From NCBI RefSeq assembly GCF_028829235.1, contig NZ_JAIWJY010000013.1, forward strand, positions 1 through 64,000: 64,000 nt of DNA, written 5' to 3'. Shown one piece after another: positions 26,341 to 34,068 of the stretch; within the stretch, counting starts at the first letter, position 1, and every line of letters starts with the position of its first letter. The notes beneath the pieces were generated by a model. The model searched no databases. It was not told the DNA's origin and worked only from the letters and a program-made list of their open reading frames with translations. This stretch comes from Tenacibaculum larymnensis. Its GTDB lineage: Bacteria > Bacteroidota > Bacteroidia > Flavobacteriales > Flavobacteriaceae. Made by a program: the position numbers and the translations under genes.

Positions 26341-27180
26341 ATGATACAACCAGACTGGAAAGTTGCCAAAGAGTACGAAGATATTACCTATAAAAAGTCA
26401 CACAACGTTGCAAGAATAGCATTTAACAGACCAAATGTACGTAATGCGTTTCGACCAAAAACTACTTCAGAGTTATTAGATGCATTTCATGACGCACATG
26501 AAGATACCAATATCGGAGTTGTATTATTATCAGCTGAAGGACCATCAACAAAAGATGGAGTTTGGAGTTTCTGTTCTGGAGGAGATCAAAATGCACGTGG
26601 ACATCAAGGATATGTTGGAGATGATGGTTACCACCGTTTGAATATTTTAGAAGTACAACGTTTAATACGTTTTATGCCTAAAGCAGTAATCTGTGTAGTT
26701 CCAGGTTGGGCAGTAGGTGGAGGACATAGTTTGCATGTAACTTGTGATTTAACCTTAGCAAGTAAAGAACATGCTATTTTTAAACAAACTGATGCAGATG
26801 TAACTTCGTTTGATGCAGGATATGGTTCTGCTTATTTAGCTAAAATGGTGGGGCAAAAAAAAGCTCGTGAAATCTTTTTCTTAGGAAGAAATTACTCAGC
26901 ACAAGAAGCTTATGAAATGGGAATGGTAAATGCAGTAATTCCTCATGACGAGTTAGAGCAAACAGCTTTTGATTGGGCACAAGAAATTTTAGCAAAATCA
27001 CCAACTTCTATTAAAATGTTAAAGTTCGCAATGAATTTAACGGATGATGGAATGGTAGGACAACAAGTATTTGCAGGAGAAGTAACTCGTTTAGCATATA
27101 TGACGGATGAAGCTAAAGAAGGACGTGATGCGTTTTTAGAAAAACGTAAGCCAAATTTCCCAAAAACTTGGATACCTTAA
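26341..27180 (+). CDS. menB: 1,4-dihydroxy-2-naphthoyl-CoA synthase MenB
   Basis: MenB closes the second ring of the menaquinone head group from o-succinylbenzoyl-CoA. The 279-residue crotonase-fold protein has the MenB-specific motifs VWSFCSGGDQNARG (oxyanion loop), VPGWAVGGGHSLHVTCDLTLA and FDAGYGSAYLAKMVGQKKAR, and the C-terminal KRKPNF near residue 272. It acts downstream of MenD; menC, menE, menF and menA are not in the window. Confidence 0.97.
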   Translation: MIQPDWKVAKEYEDITYKKSHNVARIAFNRPNVRNAFRPKTTSELLDAFHDAHEDTNIGVVLLSAEGPSTKDGVWSFCSGGDQNARGHQGYVGDDGYHRLNILEVQRLIRFMPKAVICVVPGWAVGGGHSLHVTCDLTLASKEHAIFKQTDADVTSFDAGYGSAYLAKMVGQKKAREIFFLGRNYSAQEAYEMGMVNAVIPHDELEQTAFDWAQEILAKSPTSIKMLKFAMNLTDDGMVGQQVFAGEVTRLAYMTDEAKEGRDAFLEKRKPNFPKTWIP

Positions 27181-27183
27181 AAG

Positions 27184-27277
27184 CTTATCCTAACCCTCTC
27201 AAAGGGAAGGAATTAGTTTGAGTAAATTATAAAAATAAAAGAGTATGATTTTTCCCCTTTGGGGAAATTAAAAGGGG
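27184..27277. repeat. Palindromic intergenic repeat (type B)
   Basis: The left part carries CCCTCTCAAAGGGAAGG. The right part is a perfect hairpin, TTTCCCC-TTT-GGGGAAA (27251-27267), followed by AAAAGGGG. It fills the menB-FAH gap, and its final AAAAGGGG sits 4 bases before the FAH start codon, where it can act as the ribosome-binding site. From memory, blocks of this kind are frequent in flavobacterial genomes; copy number here is unknown. Confidence 0.65.
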
Positions 27278-27280
27278 CTT

Positions 27281-27889
27281 ATGAAAATAATTTGTATAGG
27301 GCGTAATTACGCAAAACATATAGAAGAATTAGCAAATGAAAGACCAGAAAACCCAGTCGTTTTCTTAAAGCCAGATTCGGCTATTCTTCCTAAGAAAATG
27401 CCATTTTTCATTCCACCATTTTCAAATGATATTCATTATGAGGTAGAAGTATTGGTAAAAATAAACAAAGTAGGAAAACATATTTCTCCAAAATTTGCAC
27501 ACAAGTATTACGACACTGTTGGATTAGGGATTGATTTTACAGCTCGTGATGTACAAGCGCAATGTAAAGAAAAAGGATTGCCTTGGGAAAAAGCAAAAGC
27601 TTTTGATGGTAGTGCTATAGTAGGAGAGTTTTTTCCAAAAGAAGACTTTGACTTAGAAAACTTATCTTTTCAATTACAGAAGAACGATGAGGTTGTGCAA
27701 GATGGAAATACATCTAGTATGTTGTGGAAAATTGATGAATTGATTAGTTATGTGTCGCAATATTTCACGTTGAAAAAAGGAGATATTATTTTTACAGGAA
27801 CACCAGCAGGTGTTGGGAAGGTGGCTGAGAATGACATTTTAACAGGAATTATAGAAGGAAAGCAAGCTTTTCAAATTAAAGTAAAATAA
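27281..27889 (+). CDS. Fumarylacetoacetate hydrolase (FAH) family protein
   Basis: The 202-residue protein is a short FAH-fold enzyme. It has the GRNYAKHIEELANE start, the metal ligands in HYEVEVLV (two Glu) and the following Asp in GLGIDFTARDVQ, the lysine-containing KAKAFDGSAIVG, and the C-terminal KKGDIIFTGTPAGVG. Family members cleave C-C bonds (acylpyruvate hydrolases) or decarboxylate oxaloacetate; the substrate cannot be fixed from sequence. Its ribosome-binding site comes from the type B repeat. A UUCG-capped terminator follows 5 bases after the stop. Confidence 0.92.
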   Translation: MKIICIGRNYAKHIEELANERPENPVVFLKPDSAILPKKMPFFIPPFSNDIHYEVEVLVKINKVGKHISPKFAHKYYDTVGLGIDFTARDVQAQCKEKGLPWEKAKAFDGSAIVGEFFPKEDFDLENLSFQLQKNDEVVQDGNTSSMLWKIDELISYVSQYFTLKKGDIIFTGTPAGVGKVAENDILTGIIEGKQAFQIKVK

Positions 27890-27894
27890 AATAT

Positions 27895-27920
27895 ATCCCG
27901 CTTCGGCGGGATTCTTTTTT
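27895..27920 (+). terminator. Intrinsic terminator with a UUCG tetraloop
   Basis: ATCCCGC (27895-27901), loop TTCG, GCGGGAT (27906-27912), then TCTTTTTT. The C(UUCG)G cap is an unusually stable tetraloop. It separates the FAH gene from cinA. Confidence 0.92.
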
Positions 27921-27930
27921 AGATATATAA

Positions 27931-29175
27931 ATGAATGCAGAAATCATTACGATAGGAGATGAAATTCTTATCGGACAAATTGTAGATACCAATTCTCAAT
28001 GGATTGGTCAAGAACTTAATAAAATTGGAATTTCGGTTTATCAAATCTCCTCAATTCAGGATGAAAAACAACACATATTAAATGCGTTAAAAGAAGCAGA
28101 AAGTAGAGCAGATATTGTGATAATAACTGGAGGATTGGGACCTACCAGAGACGATATCACAAAAAAAACAATTGCTGAATATTTTCAAGACGATAAGATT
28201 ATTGAATATCCAGAGGTGATTGATAATATTAAATATTTATTCAAAAAAGTTAATCACCCATTCAACGAAATTCAAAAATACCAAGCACAGCTTCCATCAA
28301 AAGCAACCTTATTAATGAATCGTTTAGGAACGGCACCTGGAATGTGGTTTTACGAAAACGATACGGTTTTTGTGTCGCTTCCTGGAGTTCCTTATGAAAT
28401 GAAAGGATTAATGAAGTATGATGTACTACCAAAGTTACAGTCTACTTTTAAATTGCCATTTATTTTACACCGAACCATTATGACAGTAGGTACAGGTGAA
28501 ACAATTATTGCTGAAAGAATTTCTGATTGGGAAGATAATTTACCTGATTTTATAAAATTAGCATATTTACCATCTTACGGAAGTGTTCGTTTACGATTAT
28601 CAGCTAAAGGAAACGATGAAGATTTATTAGCGAAAGAGATGGAGAAGCAGGTTGCTGCACTATATGAATTAATTTCTGAGATAATTGTAGGTGATGATAA
28701 TGAAACTTCATTAGAAAAAGAGGTAGGGAAACTGTTAAAACAATATGGTAAAACCGTAGCTACTGCAGAGAGTTTAACAGGAGGAAAAATTGCGTCAACT
28801 ATTGTTTCCGTTTCAGGGGCGTCATCCTATTTTATGGGCGGATTTGTTACGTATACAGCAGCGTTAAAACAACAACTACTTGGGGTTTCTAAAGAAACAA
28901 TAGATAAGTTTACTGTGGTAAGTAAAGAGGTAGCAAAGGAAATGGCTAAAGGATGTTTAGAAAAATTACAAACAGATTTTGCTATAGCTGTAACAGGAAA
29001 TGCAGGCCCAACAACCGATCATAACGATAAAAGTGTAGGCTTGGTGTATATTGGTATAGCAACGAAAAACGGAGTGGAAGTTCATGAGTTTAATTTTGGG
29101 CAACCGAGAGAAAAAGTTATTAATAGAACGGTAACCAAATCTTTAGAACTATTACAGGCTGCCATATTAAAATAA
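27931..29175 (+). CDS. cinA: CinA, competence/damage-inducible protein (NMN amidohydrolase)
   Basis: The 414-residue protein joins an N-terminal MoCF/COG1058 domain (about 1-170, ITIGDEILIGQIVDTNSQW, TGGLGPTRDD and SLPGVPYEMKG) to a C-terminal CinA/PncC deamidase domain (about 255-412, TAESLTGGKIASTI and TGNAGPTTD). The family cleaves ADP-ribose pyrophosphate and deamidates nicotinamide mononucleotide in pyridine nucleotide salvage. Full length with all key motifs. It lies directly upstream of the ribosomal protein cluster. Confidence 0.96.
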   Translation: MNAEIITIGDEILIGQIVDTNSQWIGQELNKIGISVYQISSIQDEKQHILNALKEAESRADIVIITGGLGPTRDDITKKTIAEYFQDDKIIEYPEVIDNIKYLFKKVNHPFNEIQKYQAQLPSKATLLMNRLGTAPGMWFYENDTVFVSLPGVPYEMKGLMKYDVLPKLQSTFKLPFILHRTIMTVGTGETIIAERISDWEDNLPDFIKLAYLPSYGSVRLRLSAKGNDEDLLAKEMEKQVAALYELISEIIVGDDNETSLEKEVGKLLKQYGKTVATAESLTGGKIASTIVSVSGASSYFMGGFVTYTAALKQQLLGVSKETIDKFTVVSKEVAKEMAKGCLEKLQTDFAIAVTGNAGPTTDHNDKSVGLVYIGIATKNGVEVHEFNFGQPREKVINRTVTKSLELLQAAILK

Positions 29176-29180
29176 ATTAG

Positions 29181-29303
29181 TATTTTTGCGCCCGTTACGC
29201 TTCCAAATAGGTTAGATGCTGAACCTAGTTTTGAAAAGATTAAAATTAATTAAAAATTTAATCGAGAATATTTTTGTGCAGTAAATTAAAATGCATAAAT
29301 TTG
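29181..29303 (+). promoter_or_regulatory. Ribosomal-protein operon promoter region
   Basis: The best promoter is TTTTTG (29271-29276), then 19 bases, then TAAATTTG (29296-29303): both halves of the Bacteroidota consensus at the expected spacing, 38 bases before the rpmB ATG. A further TATTTTTG lies at 29181-29188, and 29269-29276 also reads TATTTTTG. Between them TAGGTT and AACCTA (29208-29213 and 29222-29227) form a small hairpin. Two promoters or a structured leader are possible. Confidence 0.6.
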
Positions 29304-29341
29304 CACCTCGTTTAGAAATAACACTAAAAACTGTCAAGAAG

Positions 29342-29581
29342 ATGTCTAGAGTTTGTGAATTAACAGGAAAAAAAGCGATGGTAGGTAACAATGTATCTCA
29401 CGCTTTAAATAGAACTAAAAGAAGATTTAACGCTAATTTAATGACTAAGCGTTTCTATATTCCAGAAGAAGATAAATGGGTAACTTTAAAAGTATCTGCT
29501 TCTGCATTAAAAAATATTAATAAAAAAGGAATCTCTGCGGTTATTAAAGAAGCTAGAGAAAAAGGTTTCTTAACTAAATAA
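29342..29581 (+). CDS. rpmB: 50S ribosomal protein L28
   Basis: bL28 is a small, basic protein of the large ribosomal subunit. I start at ATG 29342 ([20 protein letters not shown], 79 residues). The in-frame ATG at 29291 would add 17 unrelated residues and lie across the promoter. Only one cysteine of the zinc-type CxxC motifs is present, so this is a zinc-free form. It is the first gene of rpmB-rpmG-DUF4295-ftsY. Confidence 0.97.
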   Translation: MSRVCELTGKKAMVGNNVSHALNRTKRRFNANLMTKRFYIPEEDKWVTLKVSASALKNINKKGISAVIKEAREKGFLTK

Positions 29582-29608
29582 TTCCTTACTAGATAAAATT
29601 TTAGAGAG

Positions 29609-29791
29609 ATGGCAAAAAAAGGAAACAGAGTTCAAGTAATTTTAGAGTGTACTGAGCATAAAGCTTCTGGTCAACCAGGAACTTCTCGTTATATTACAAC
29701 AAAGAACAAAAAAAATACTCCTGATAGAATGGAATTAAAGAAATTTAATCCAATCTTAAAGAAGATGACAGTTCATAAAGAAATTAAATAA
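29609..29791 (+). CDS. rpmG: 50S ribosomal protein L33
   Basis: bL33, 60 residues ([18 protein letters not shown]), lies 27 bases after rpmB. Residues typical of the family include the [19 protein letters not shown] stretch and a basic C-terminus ([10 protein letters not shown]). A single Cys near residue 14 means that the zinc-binding CxxC pairs are absent. Confidence 0.97.
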   Translation: MAKKGNRVQVILECTEHKASGQPGTSRYITTKNKKNTPDRMELKKFNPILKKMTVHKEIK

Positions 29792-29819
29792 TAAGCTACG
29801 GCGTAAACTTTAATATAAA

Positions 29820-29972
29820 ATGGCAAAGAAATCAGTAGCATCGTTACAAACAGGTTCGAAAAGATTAACCAAAGCTATCAAAATGGTAAAGTCTCCTAAA
29901 TCTGGAGCTTACACTTTTGTTGAAGCTATTATGGATCCAACACAAGTAAGCGACTTTTTAGCAAAAAAGTAA
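29820..29972 (+). CDS. DUF4295 small protein of the ribosomal cluster
   Basis: The 50-residue basic protein (MAKKSVASLQTGSKRLTKAI at the start, ending TQVSDFLAKK) matches DUF4295, a Bacteroidota-specific family found right after rpmG. It lies 28 bases after rpmG and has a strong terminator 20 bases after its stop. The conserved position and Lys-rich composition suggest a ribosome-associated role (inference). The gene is short and easily missed by size cut-offs. Confidence 0.9.
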   Translation: MAKKSVASLQTGSKRLTKAIKMVKSPKSGAYTFVEAIMDPTQVSDFLAKK

Positions 29973-29992
29973 TTCTTGTATACAGTTTAAAG

Positions 29993-30028
29993 AAAAGCTA
30001 CTTTCATTAGAGAGTAGCTTTTTTATAT
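29993..30028 (+). terminator. Intrinsic terminator after the DUF4295 gene
   Basis: AAAAGCTACT (29993-30002) and AGTAGCTTTT (30013-30022) form a 10-base stem with a 10-base loop, followed by more T residues. It ends the ribosomal protein transcript before ftsY. Confidence 0.88.
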
Positions 30029-30059
30029 TTACACGTTTGTATTAACAACACAAGTATAA

Positions 30060-30148
30060 GTTGGGCATTACCCCTAGCGGGTCGGGCTTTCGGCAGTCGC
30101 TTCCCGAAGTATCGGGAGAGCTTCAACAAATGCCTCAATCCCTAACGC
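30060..30148. repeat. GC-rich palindromic intergenic repeat (type C)
   Basis: This 89-base block starts GTTGGGCATTACCCCTAGCG and ends CCTCAATCCCTAACGC. It holds an inner perfect hairpin TCCCGA-AGTA-TCGGGA (30102-30117) and imperfectly complementary ends (GTTGGG against CCCTAAC). It is far richer in G+C than its surroundings. I recall closely similar blocks in intergenic regions of many Flavobacteriaceae. It separates the ribosomal cluster terminator from ftsY; no ORF is present. Confidence 0.7.
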
Positions 30149-30224
30149 AAGAGTAATGACAATTTGACCGTATTAATAAAACGGTATAGTTTTTAACCTA
30201 TGTAAGCGATTATAAAATTTAAGA

Positions 30225-31178
30225 ATGAGTTTTTTTAAGAAAATCTTCTCGAAAGAGAAAAAGGAAACCTTAGATAAGGGGTTAGAAAAAACCAAAACAA
30301 GTTTTTTCTCTAAATTATCAAAAGCAGTTGCAGGAAAAGCAAAGGTTGATGATGATGTATTAGATAATTTAGAAGAAGTATTGGTATCGTCAGATGTAGG
30401 TGTAGAAACTACCTTAAAAATTATTGATAGAATTGAAGAGCGTGTATCTAAAGATAAGTATTTAGGTACAGATGAGTTAAACCAAATCTTACGTGAAGAA
30501 ATAGCAGGTTTGTTATCTGAAACAAATACTGGTGATGAAACCGATTTTACCATACCGGCTAATAAAAAACCATATGTTTTGATGGTTGTAGGAGTAAATG
30601 GAGTAGGAAAAACAACAACCATTGGTAAGCTAGCTTCACAGTTTAAAAAGAAAGGCTTAAAAGTGGTTTTAGGAGCAGCTGATACGTTTAGAGCAGCAGC
30701 AATAGACCAGTTACAAGTTTGGGCAGATAGAACAGACGTACCAATTGTACGTCAAGAAATGGGCTCAGACCCAGCCTCTGTAGCTTTTGATACTGTTCAG
30801 TCAGGAGTTAACCAAGATGCAGATGTAATCATTATTGATACAGCAGGACGTTTACATAACAAAGTAAACCTTATGAATGAGCTAACAAAAATAAAGCGTG
30901 TAATGCAAAAAGTAATACCAGATGCACCACACGATGTATTGTTAGTATTAGATGGTTCAACAGGGCAAAATGCTTTTGAACAAGCAAAACAATTTACTAA
31001 AGCAACCGAAGTTACTTCATTGGCAGTAACAAAATTAGACGGAACAGCAAAAGGAGGAGTGGTAATTGGTATTTCAGATCAATTCCAAATTCCAGTTAAA
31101 TATATCGGAGTAGGAGAAGGTATTGATGATTTACAAGTGTTTAATAAACACGAATTTGTAGATTCTTTCTTTAAGTAA
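30225..31178 (+). CDS. ftsY: Signal recognition particle receptor FtsY
   Basis: FtsY is the SRP receptor GTPase that docks ribosome-SRP complexes at the cytoplasmic membrane. The 317-residue protein has a short basic N-terminus without the long acidic A domain of E. coli, then the four-helix N domain, then the G domain: GVNGVGKTTTIGKLA (G1), DTFRAAAIDQL (G2), IIDTAGRLHNKVNLM (G3), TKLDGTAKGG (G4) and GVGEGIDDLQVF (G5). Placement after rpmB-rpmG-DUF4295 is the usual Bacteroidota order, but a type C repeat and a terminator lie between. Confidence 0.97.
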   Translation: MSFFKKIFSKEKKETLDKGLEKTKTSFFSKLSKAVAGKAKVDDDVLDNLEEVLVSSDVGVETTLKIIDRIEERVSKDKYLGTDELNQILREEIAGLLSETNTGDETDFTIPANKKPYVLMVVGVNGVGKTTTIGKLASQFKKKGLKVVLGAADTFRAAAIDQLQVWADRTDVPIVRQEMGSDPASVAFDTVQSGVNQDADVIIIDTAGRLHNKVNLMNELTKIKRVMQKVIPDAPHDVLLVLDGSTGQNAFEQAKQFTKATEVTSLAVTKLDGTAKGGVVIGISDQFQIPVKYIGVGEGIDDLQVFNKHEFVDSFFK

Positions 31179-31211
31179 TATTATTCCAGAAAAGACAGGA
31201 AACAATAATAG

Positions 31212-31240
31212 AAAAAAACTCCCAATTTGGGAGTTTTTTT
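31212..31240. terminator. Bidirectional intrinsic terminator
   Basis: AAAAAAACTCCC (31212-31223) and GGGAGTTTTTTT (31229-31240) flank an AATTT loop between the convergent ftsY and nitroreductase genes. Confidence 0.92.
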
Positions 31241-31245
31241 ATTTT

Positions 31246-31845
31246 TTAAATTGTCTCAATAACCTTATCAAGAGTTAATCTCGATTTAGGTTTTCTATCA
31301 GGTTGGTTAGAGTCTTCTTCATCTCTATAGCCTATAGCTACAGCAACAAGAGTGGAATAACCTTCGTTATTCAAAATTTTGTCATAATTTTCAGGTTCAA
31401 TACCTTCCATTGGAGTAGCATCAATTCCCATTTCAGCACAAGCACTTAAAAAGACTCCTAAAGCTAAATAAACCTGCTTATCAAACCAAGCTTTAATCTC
31501 TTCTTCAGGTTTTGGTTTTATAAACTCTTTATAGTAGTTTACAGCTCCTTCTGGTAGTTCTTCCTCAATTTGTTTTTCAAATAATGCTACGTCATTAATT
31601 CTGTTAAACACCACAACAGTATCGCTTTCAAGAACCTTACTAGTGTTTAGCCAAGATACCTCTGAAAGTTGTTGCTTAGTATCAGCATCAGAAACAAAAA
31701 TAAATTTCCAAGGTTGACTATTTATTGATGAAGGACTTAGTTGTAAAACCAGTTGCAACTCTTTAATTTTTTCTGATTCAATTTTTTTTGAAGCATTGTA
31801 TTTTTTGGTAGTATAACGTTGTTGCATTGATGTTATAAAGCTCAT
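31246..31845 (-). CDS. Nitroreductase-family NAD(P)H oxidoreductase, NfsB-like
   Basis: The 199-residue FMN enzyme has the NfsB-type start RYTTKKYNASKKI, the FMN-site LSPSSINSQPWKFIFV, and the C-terminal MGIDATPMEGIEPENYD with KPKSRLTLDKVIETI. Such enzymes reduce nitroaromatics and quinones. It is divergent from an HxlR-type regulator gene, the classical pairing for quinone- or diamide-responsive control as in YodB/YodC of Bacillus; applying that here is inference. Confidence 0.92.
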   Translation of the reverse strand: MSFITSMQQRYTTKKYNASKKIESEKIKELQLVLQLSPSSINSQPWKFIFVSDADTKQQLSEVSWLNTSKVLESDTVVVFNRINDVALFEKQIEEELPEGAVNYYKEFIKPKPEEEIKAWFDKQVYLALGVFLSACAEMGIDATPMEGIEPENYDKILNNEGYSTLVAVAIGYRDEEDSNQPDRKPKSRLTLDKVIETI

Positions 31846-31864
31846 ATTCTATTTTTTTAATTAA

Positions 31865-31911
31865 ACTATAAAAATTATAGTAGCAAAAGTAATTATAGTA
31901 TTTTATCTTTG
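31865..31911. promoter_or_regulatory. Divergent promoter with operator half-sites
   Basis: TACTTTTG on the minus strand (complement of 31884-31891) and TATCTTTG on the plus strand (31904-31911) are TAnnTTTG -7 boxes facing the nitroreductase and hxlR genes. ACTATAA (31865-31871) and TTATAGT (31875-31881) form a palindrome, and TTATAGT recurs at 31893-31899 between the two boxes. A regulator bound there could control both genes (inference). Confidence 0.5.
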
Positions 31912-31941
31912 CAATAACGGTCAAAAAGGATAGTATAAGTT

Positions 31942-32298
31942 ATGGAGGTACAAACATCTAAAACACTTAAATTTAAAGGAAAAGAGTTTCCTTGTTGCAC
32001 AAGTCTTACCATGGGGATTATTGGAGGGAAATGGAAAACTGTCATTCTTTTTCATTTAATAAAAGGAACACTTCGTTATAGTGAATTAAGAAAAGAAATT
32101 CCAATGGTTACAGAACGAACGCTCAGCTTGCAGTTAAAATCGTTGGAAGAGGACGGAGTAATTAAAAGAAAGGTGTACACATCAAAACCTCCTTTAAAAG
32201 TAGAATATTCTTTAACTGATTTAGGAAAAACATTGATTCCAGTAGTGCAATCTATTGCAGATTGGGGAGATTTTGTAGTAAACAACTACTCCAAGTAA
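31942..32298 (+). CDS. HxlR-family winged-helix regulator
   Basis: The 118-residue protein carries the HxlR signature: LTMGIIGGKWKTVILFHL, GTLRYSELRKEIPMVTERTL, LEEDGVIKRKVY and VEYSLTDLGKTLIP. Two adjacent cysteines, Cys18-Cys19 (FPCCTSLT), sit near the position of the redox-active N-terminal Cys of YodB and HypR, so thiol-based sensing of electrophiles is plausible. Divergent from the nitroreductase gene, with candidate operator sites between them. Confidence 0.92.
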   Translation: MEVQTSKTLKFKGKEFPCCTSLTMGIIGGKWKTVILFHLIKGTLRYSELRKEIPMVTERTLSLQLKSLEEDGVIKRKVYTSKPPLKVEYSLTDLGKTLIPVVQSIADWGDFVVNNYSK

Positions 32299-32381
32299 AA
32301 ATTAGTAAACCGCAAGCTATTTGAATTCATATACGGGAAAGCTTCTTTTTAGGGTAAAAGTAACTTTTCGTTTTTTATAAT

Positions 32382-32399
32382 TACATTTGATAATCAAAT
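32382..32399 (+). promoter_or_regulatory. Amidase promoter -7 box inside a perfect palindrome
   Basis: TACATTTG (32382-32389) matches TAnnTTTG 20 bases before the ATG. It overlaps the 15-base perfect palindrome ATTTGAT-A-ATCAAAT (32385-32399), a classical position for repressor binding. Confidence 0.45.
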
Positions 32400-32409
32400 A
32401 CTTGACTCC

Positions 32410-34056
32410 ATGAAAAAAATACTACTATTACTATTAATTACTTTATTTATTAATTCATGCAAGCAAACATCCAGTAAATTGTACTTTAAAAAGTATGATG
32501 AATCTTCAGAAATAGAAGCACAGCAAGAGCATGAAAAGAAGAGAATGCAGTTTAAGCTGCTACAGTCTAATTTTTTAGATTTAAATAAAGAATTTAAACC
32601 TTTTGAAAAGGAGTTATCAAAATTTTCAGAAGAAGAATATCAACAACTAAAACCATTAATTTTAGAAAAAGATATTCCAACTATTCAAAAAAGCATAACA
32701 AATAAAAAACTCACCTACGAAAAACTAACATTATTCTATTTATATAGAATTCGAAAATATGAAAGTGATAGTACAAAGTATTTGAATGCAATAATATCAT
32801 TAAATCCAAAAGTTTTAGAAGAAGCGAGAGCAAAAGATAAAGAGGCTAAAGAGGTTAATGAATATTCGCTTAGTGGAATTCCTATTCTAATAAAAGATAA
32901 TATTGATGCAGAAGGAATGATAACTACAGCAGGAGCAGTAGCCTTACAAAACAATTTAACCGATAGCGATGCTTTTATTGTTAAAAAATTAAAAGAAGCA
33001 GGAGCGTTGATTTTAGGAAAAGTAAACTTAAGTGAATGGGCATATTTCTTTTGTGAAGATTGCCCGTTAGGTTATAGCGCTACAGGAGGGCAAACCTTAA
33101 ATCCTTATGGAAGAAAAATTTTTGAAACAGGAGGCTCAAGCTCAGGAAGTGGAGTTTCAGTAGCAGCTAACTATGCAGTAGCTGCTGTAGGTACAGAAAC
33201 CGCTGGGTCTATAACTTCACCATCAAGTCAGAACTCAGTGGTTGGATTAAAACCAACAATTGGTGTTTTAAGTCGATCAGGAATTGTTCCGATTTCAAGT
33301 ACGTTAGATACACCAGGACCGATGACTAAAAGCATAGTAGATAATGCTATTTTATTTGAAGCAATGCTTGGGAAAGACAACGAAGATGCTGCTTCTTTAG
33401 AAATAGAAGATTTTAAACCTAAAGAATTGCTTAATGAAAGCTACACAATTAAAGGAAAAAGAATAGGAGTACTAAAACCTATATTAACAGATTCTATCTA
33501 TAAAGCAAGTGTAGAAAAGTTACAAGAAGCTGGTGCAGAAATTATAGAGATAACTCCACCAGAAATTTCATTTGATGGATTTATTACGCTGCTAAATATA
33601 GATATGAAACATGATTTACCTAAATACCTATCTACTTATGCAAACAAAGAGCTAACAGTAAAAGGTATAGAAGATGTAGTTGCATACAACAAAAAAGATT
33701 TTATTAAAAGAGCTCCTTACGGACAACAGCTATTTGAAGGAATAGTAAAAGACACAACAACTTTAGCACAGTTAGAAGTCGTAAAAGATAGTTTGAATTT
33801 TAATGGTAAAAAGTTTTTACAAGATTTAAAAACGCAAAATTTAGATGCTATTCTATCTATTAATAATTATCATTCTGGTATTGCAGCAGTAGCGAAGTAT
33901 CCGACATTAACAGTTCCTATGGGATATAAAAACTCAGGAGAACCTGTTAGTTTAACGTTTATAGGGAAGCCTTTTACTGAAAAAGAATTATTGCAGCTAG
34001 GATATACATTTGAACAACTAACGAAAGTAAGAAAGACTCCAGTTGATTATCATTAA
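32410..34056 (+). CDS. Amidase-signature lipoprotein
   Basis: The 548-residue amidase-signature protein begins with a lipoprotein signal (MKKILLLLLITLFINSC, Cys at 17). The catalytic triad is visible: Lys162 in LIKDNID, the cis-Ser in GGSSSGSG (Ser243-Ser245) and the nucleophile Ser267 in TETAGSITSP. Residues 20-110 are a charged helical region. Exported amidases of this type act on peptide or other amides outside the cytoplasm; GatA, the cytoplasmic relative, is excluded by the signal peptide. The -7 box is overlapped by a palindrome (32385-32399). Confidence 0.92.
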   Translation: MKKILLLLLITLFINSCKQTSSKLYFKKYDESSEIEAQQEHEKKRMQFKLLQSNFLDLNKEFKPFEKELSKFSEEEYQQLKPLILEKDIPTIQKSITNKKLTYEKLTLFYLYRIRKYESDSTKYLNAIISLNPKVLEEARAKDKEAKEVNEYSLSGIPILIKDNIDAEGMITTAGAVALQNNLTDSDAFIVKKLKEAGALILGKVNLSEWAYFFCEDCPLGYSATGGQTLNPYGRKIFETGGSSSGSGVSVAANYAVAAVGTETAGSITSPSSQNSVVGLKPTIGVLSRSGIVPISSTLDTPGPMTKSIVDNAILFEAMLGKDNEDAASLEIEDFKPKELLNESYTIKGKRIGVLKPILTDSIYKASVEKLQEAGAEIIEITPPEISFDGFITLLNIDMKHDLPKYLSTYANKELTVKGIEDVVAYNKKDFIKRAPYGQQLFEGIVKDTTTLAQLEVVKDSLNFNGKKFLQDLKTQNLDAILSINNYHSGIAAVAKYPTLTVPMGYKNSGEPVSLTFIGKPFTEKELLQLGYTFEQLTKVRKTPVDYH

Positions 34057-34068
34057 TTGACAATATAT

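Noticed and set aside
29291-29341. Longer start for rpmB at ATG 29291
   Set aside because: It adds 17 residues not found in L28 and overlaps the best promoter in the window.
30060-30148. GTTGGGC...CCCTAAC ends suggest an integron attC site
   Set aside because: attC sites run RYYYAAC ... GTTRRRY. Here GTT is on the left and AAC on the right, CCCTAAC does not fit RYYYAAC, and no integrase or cassette array is near.
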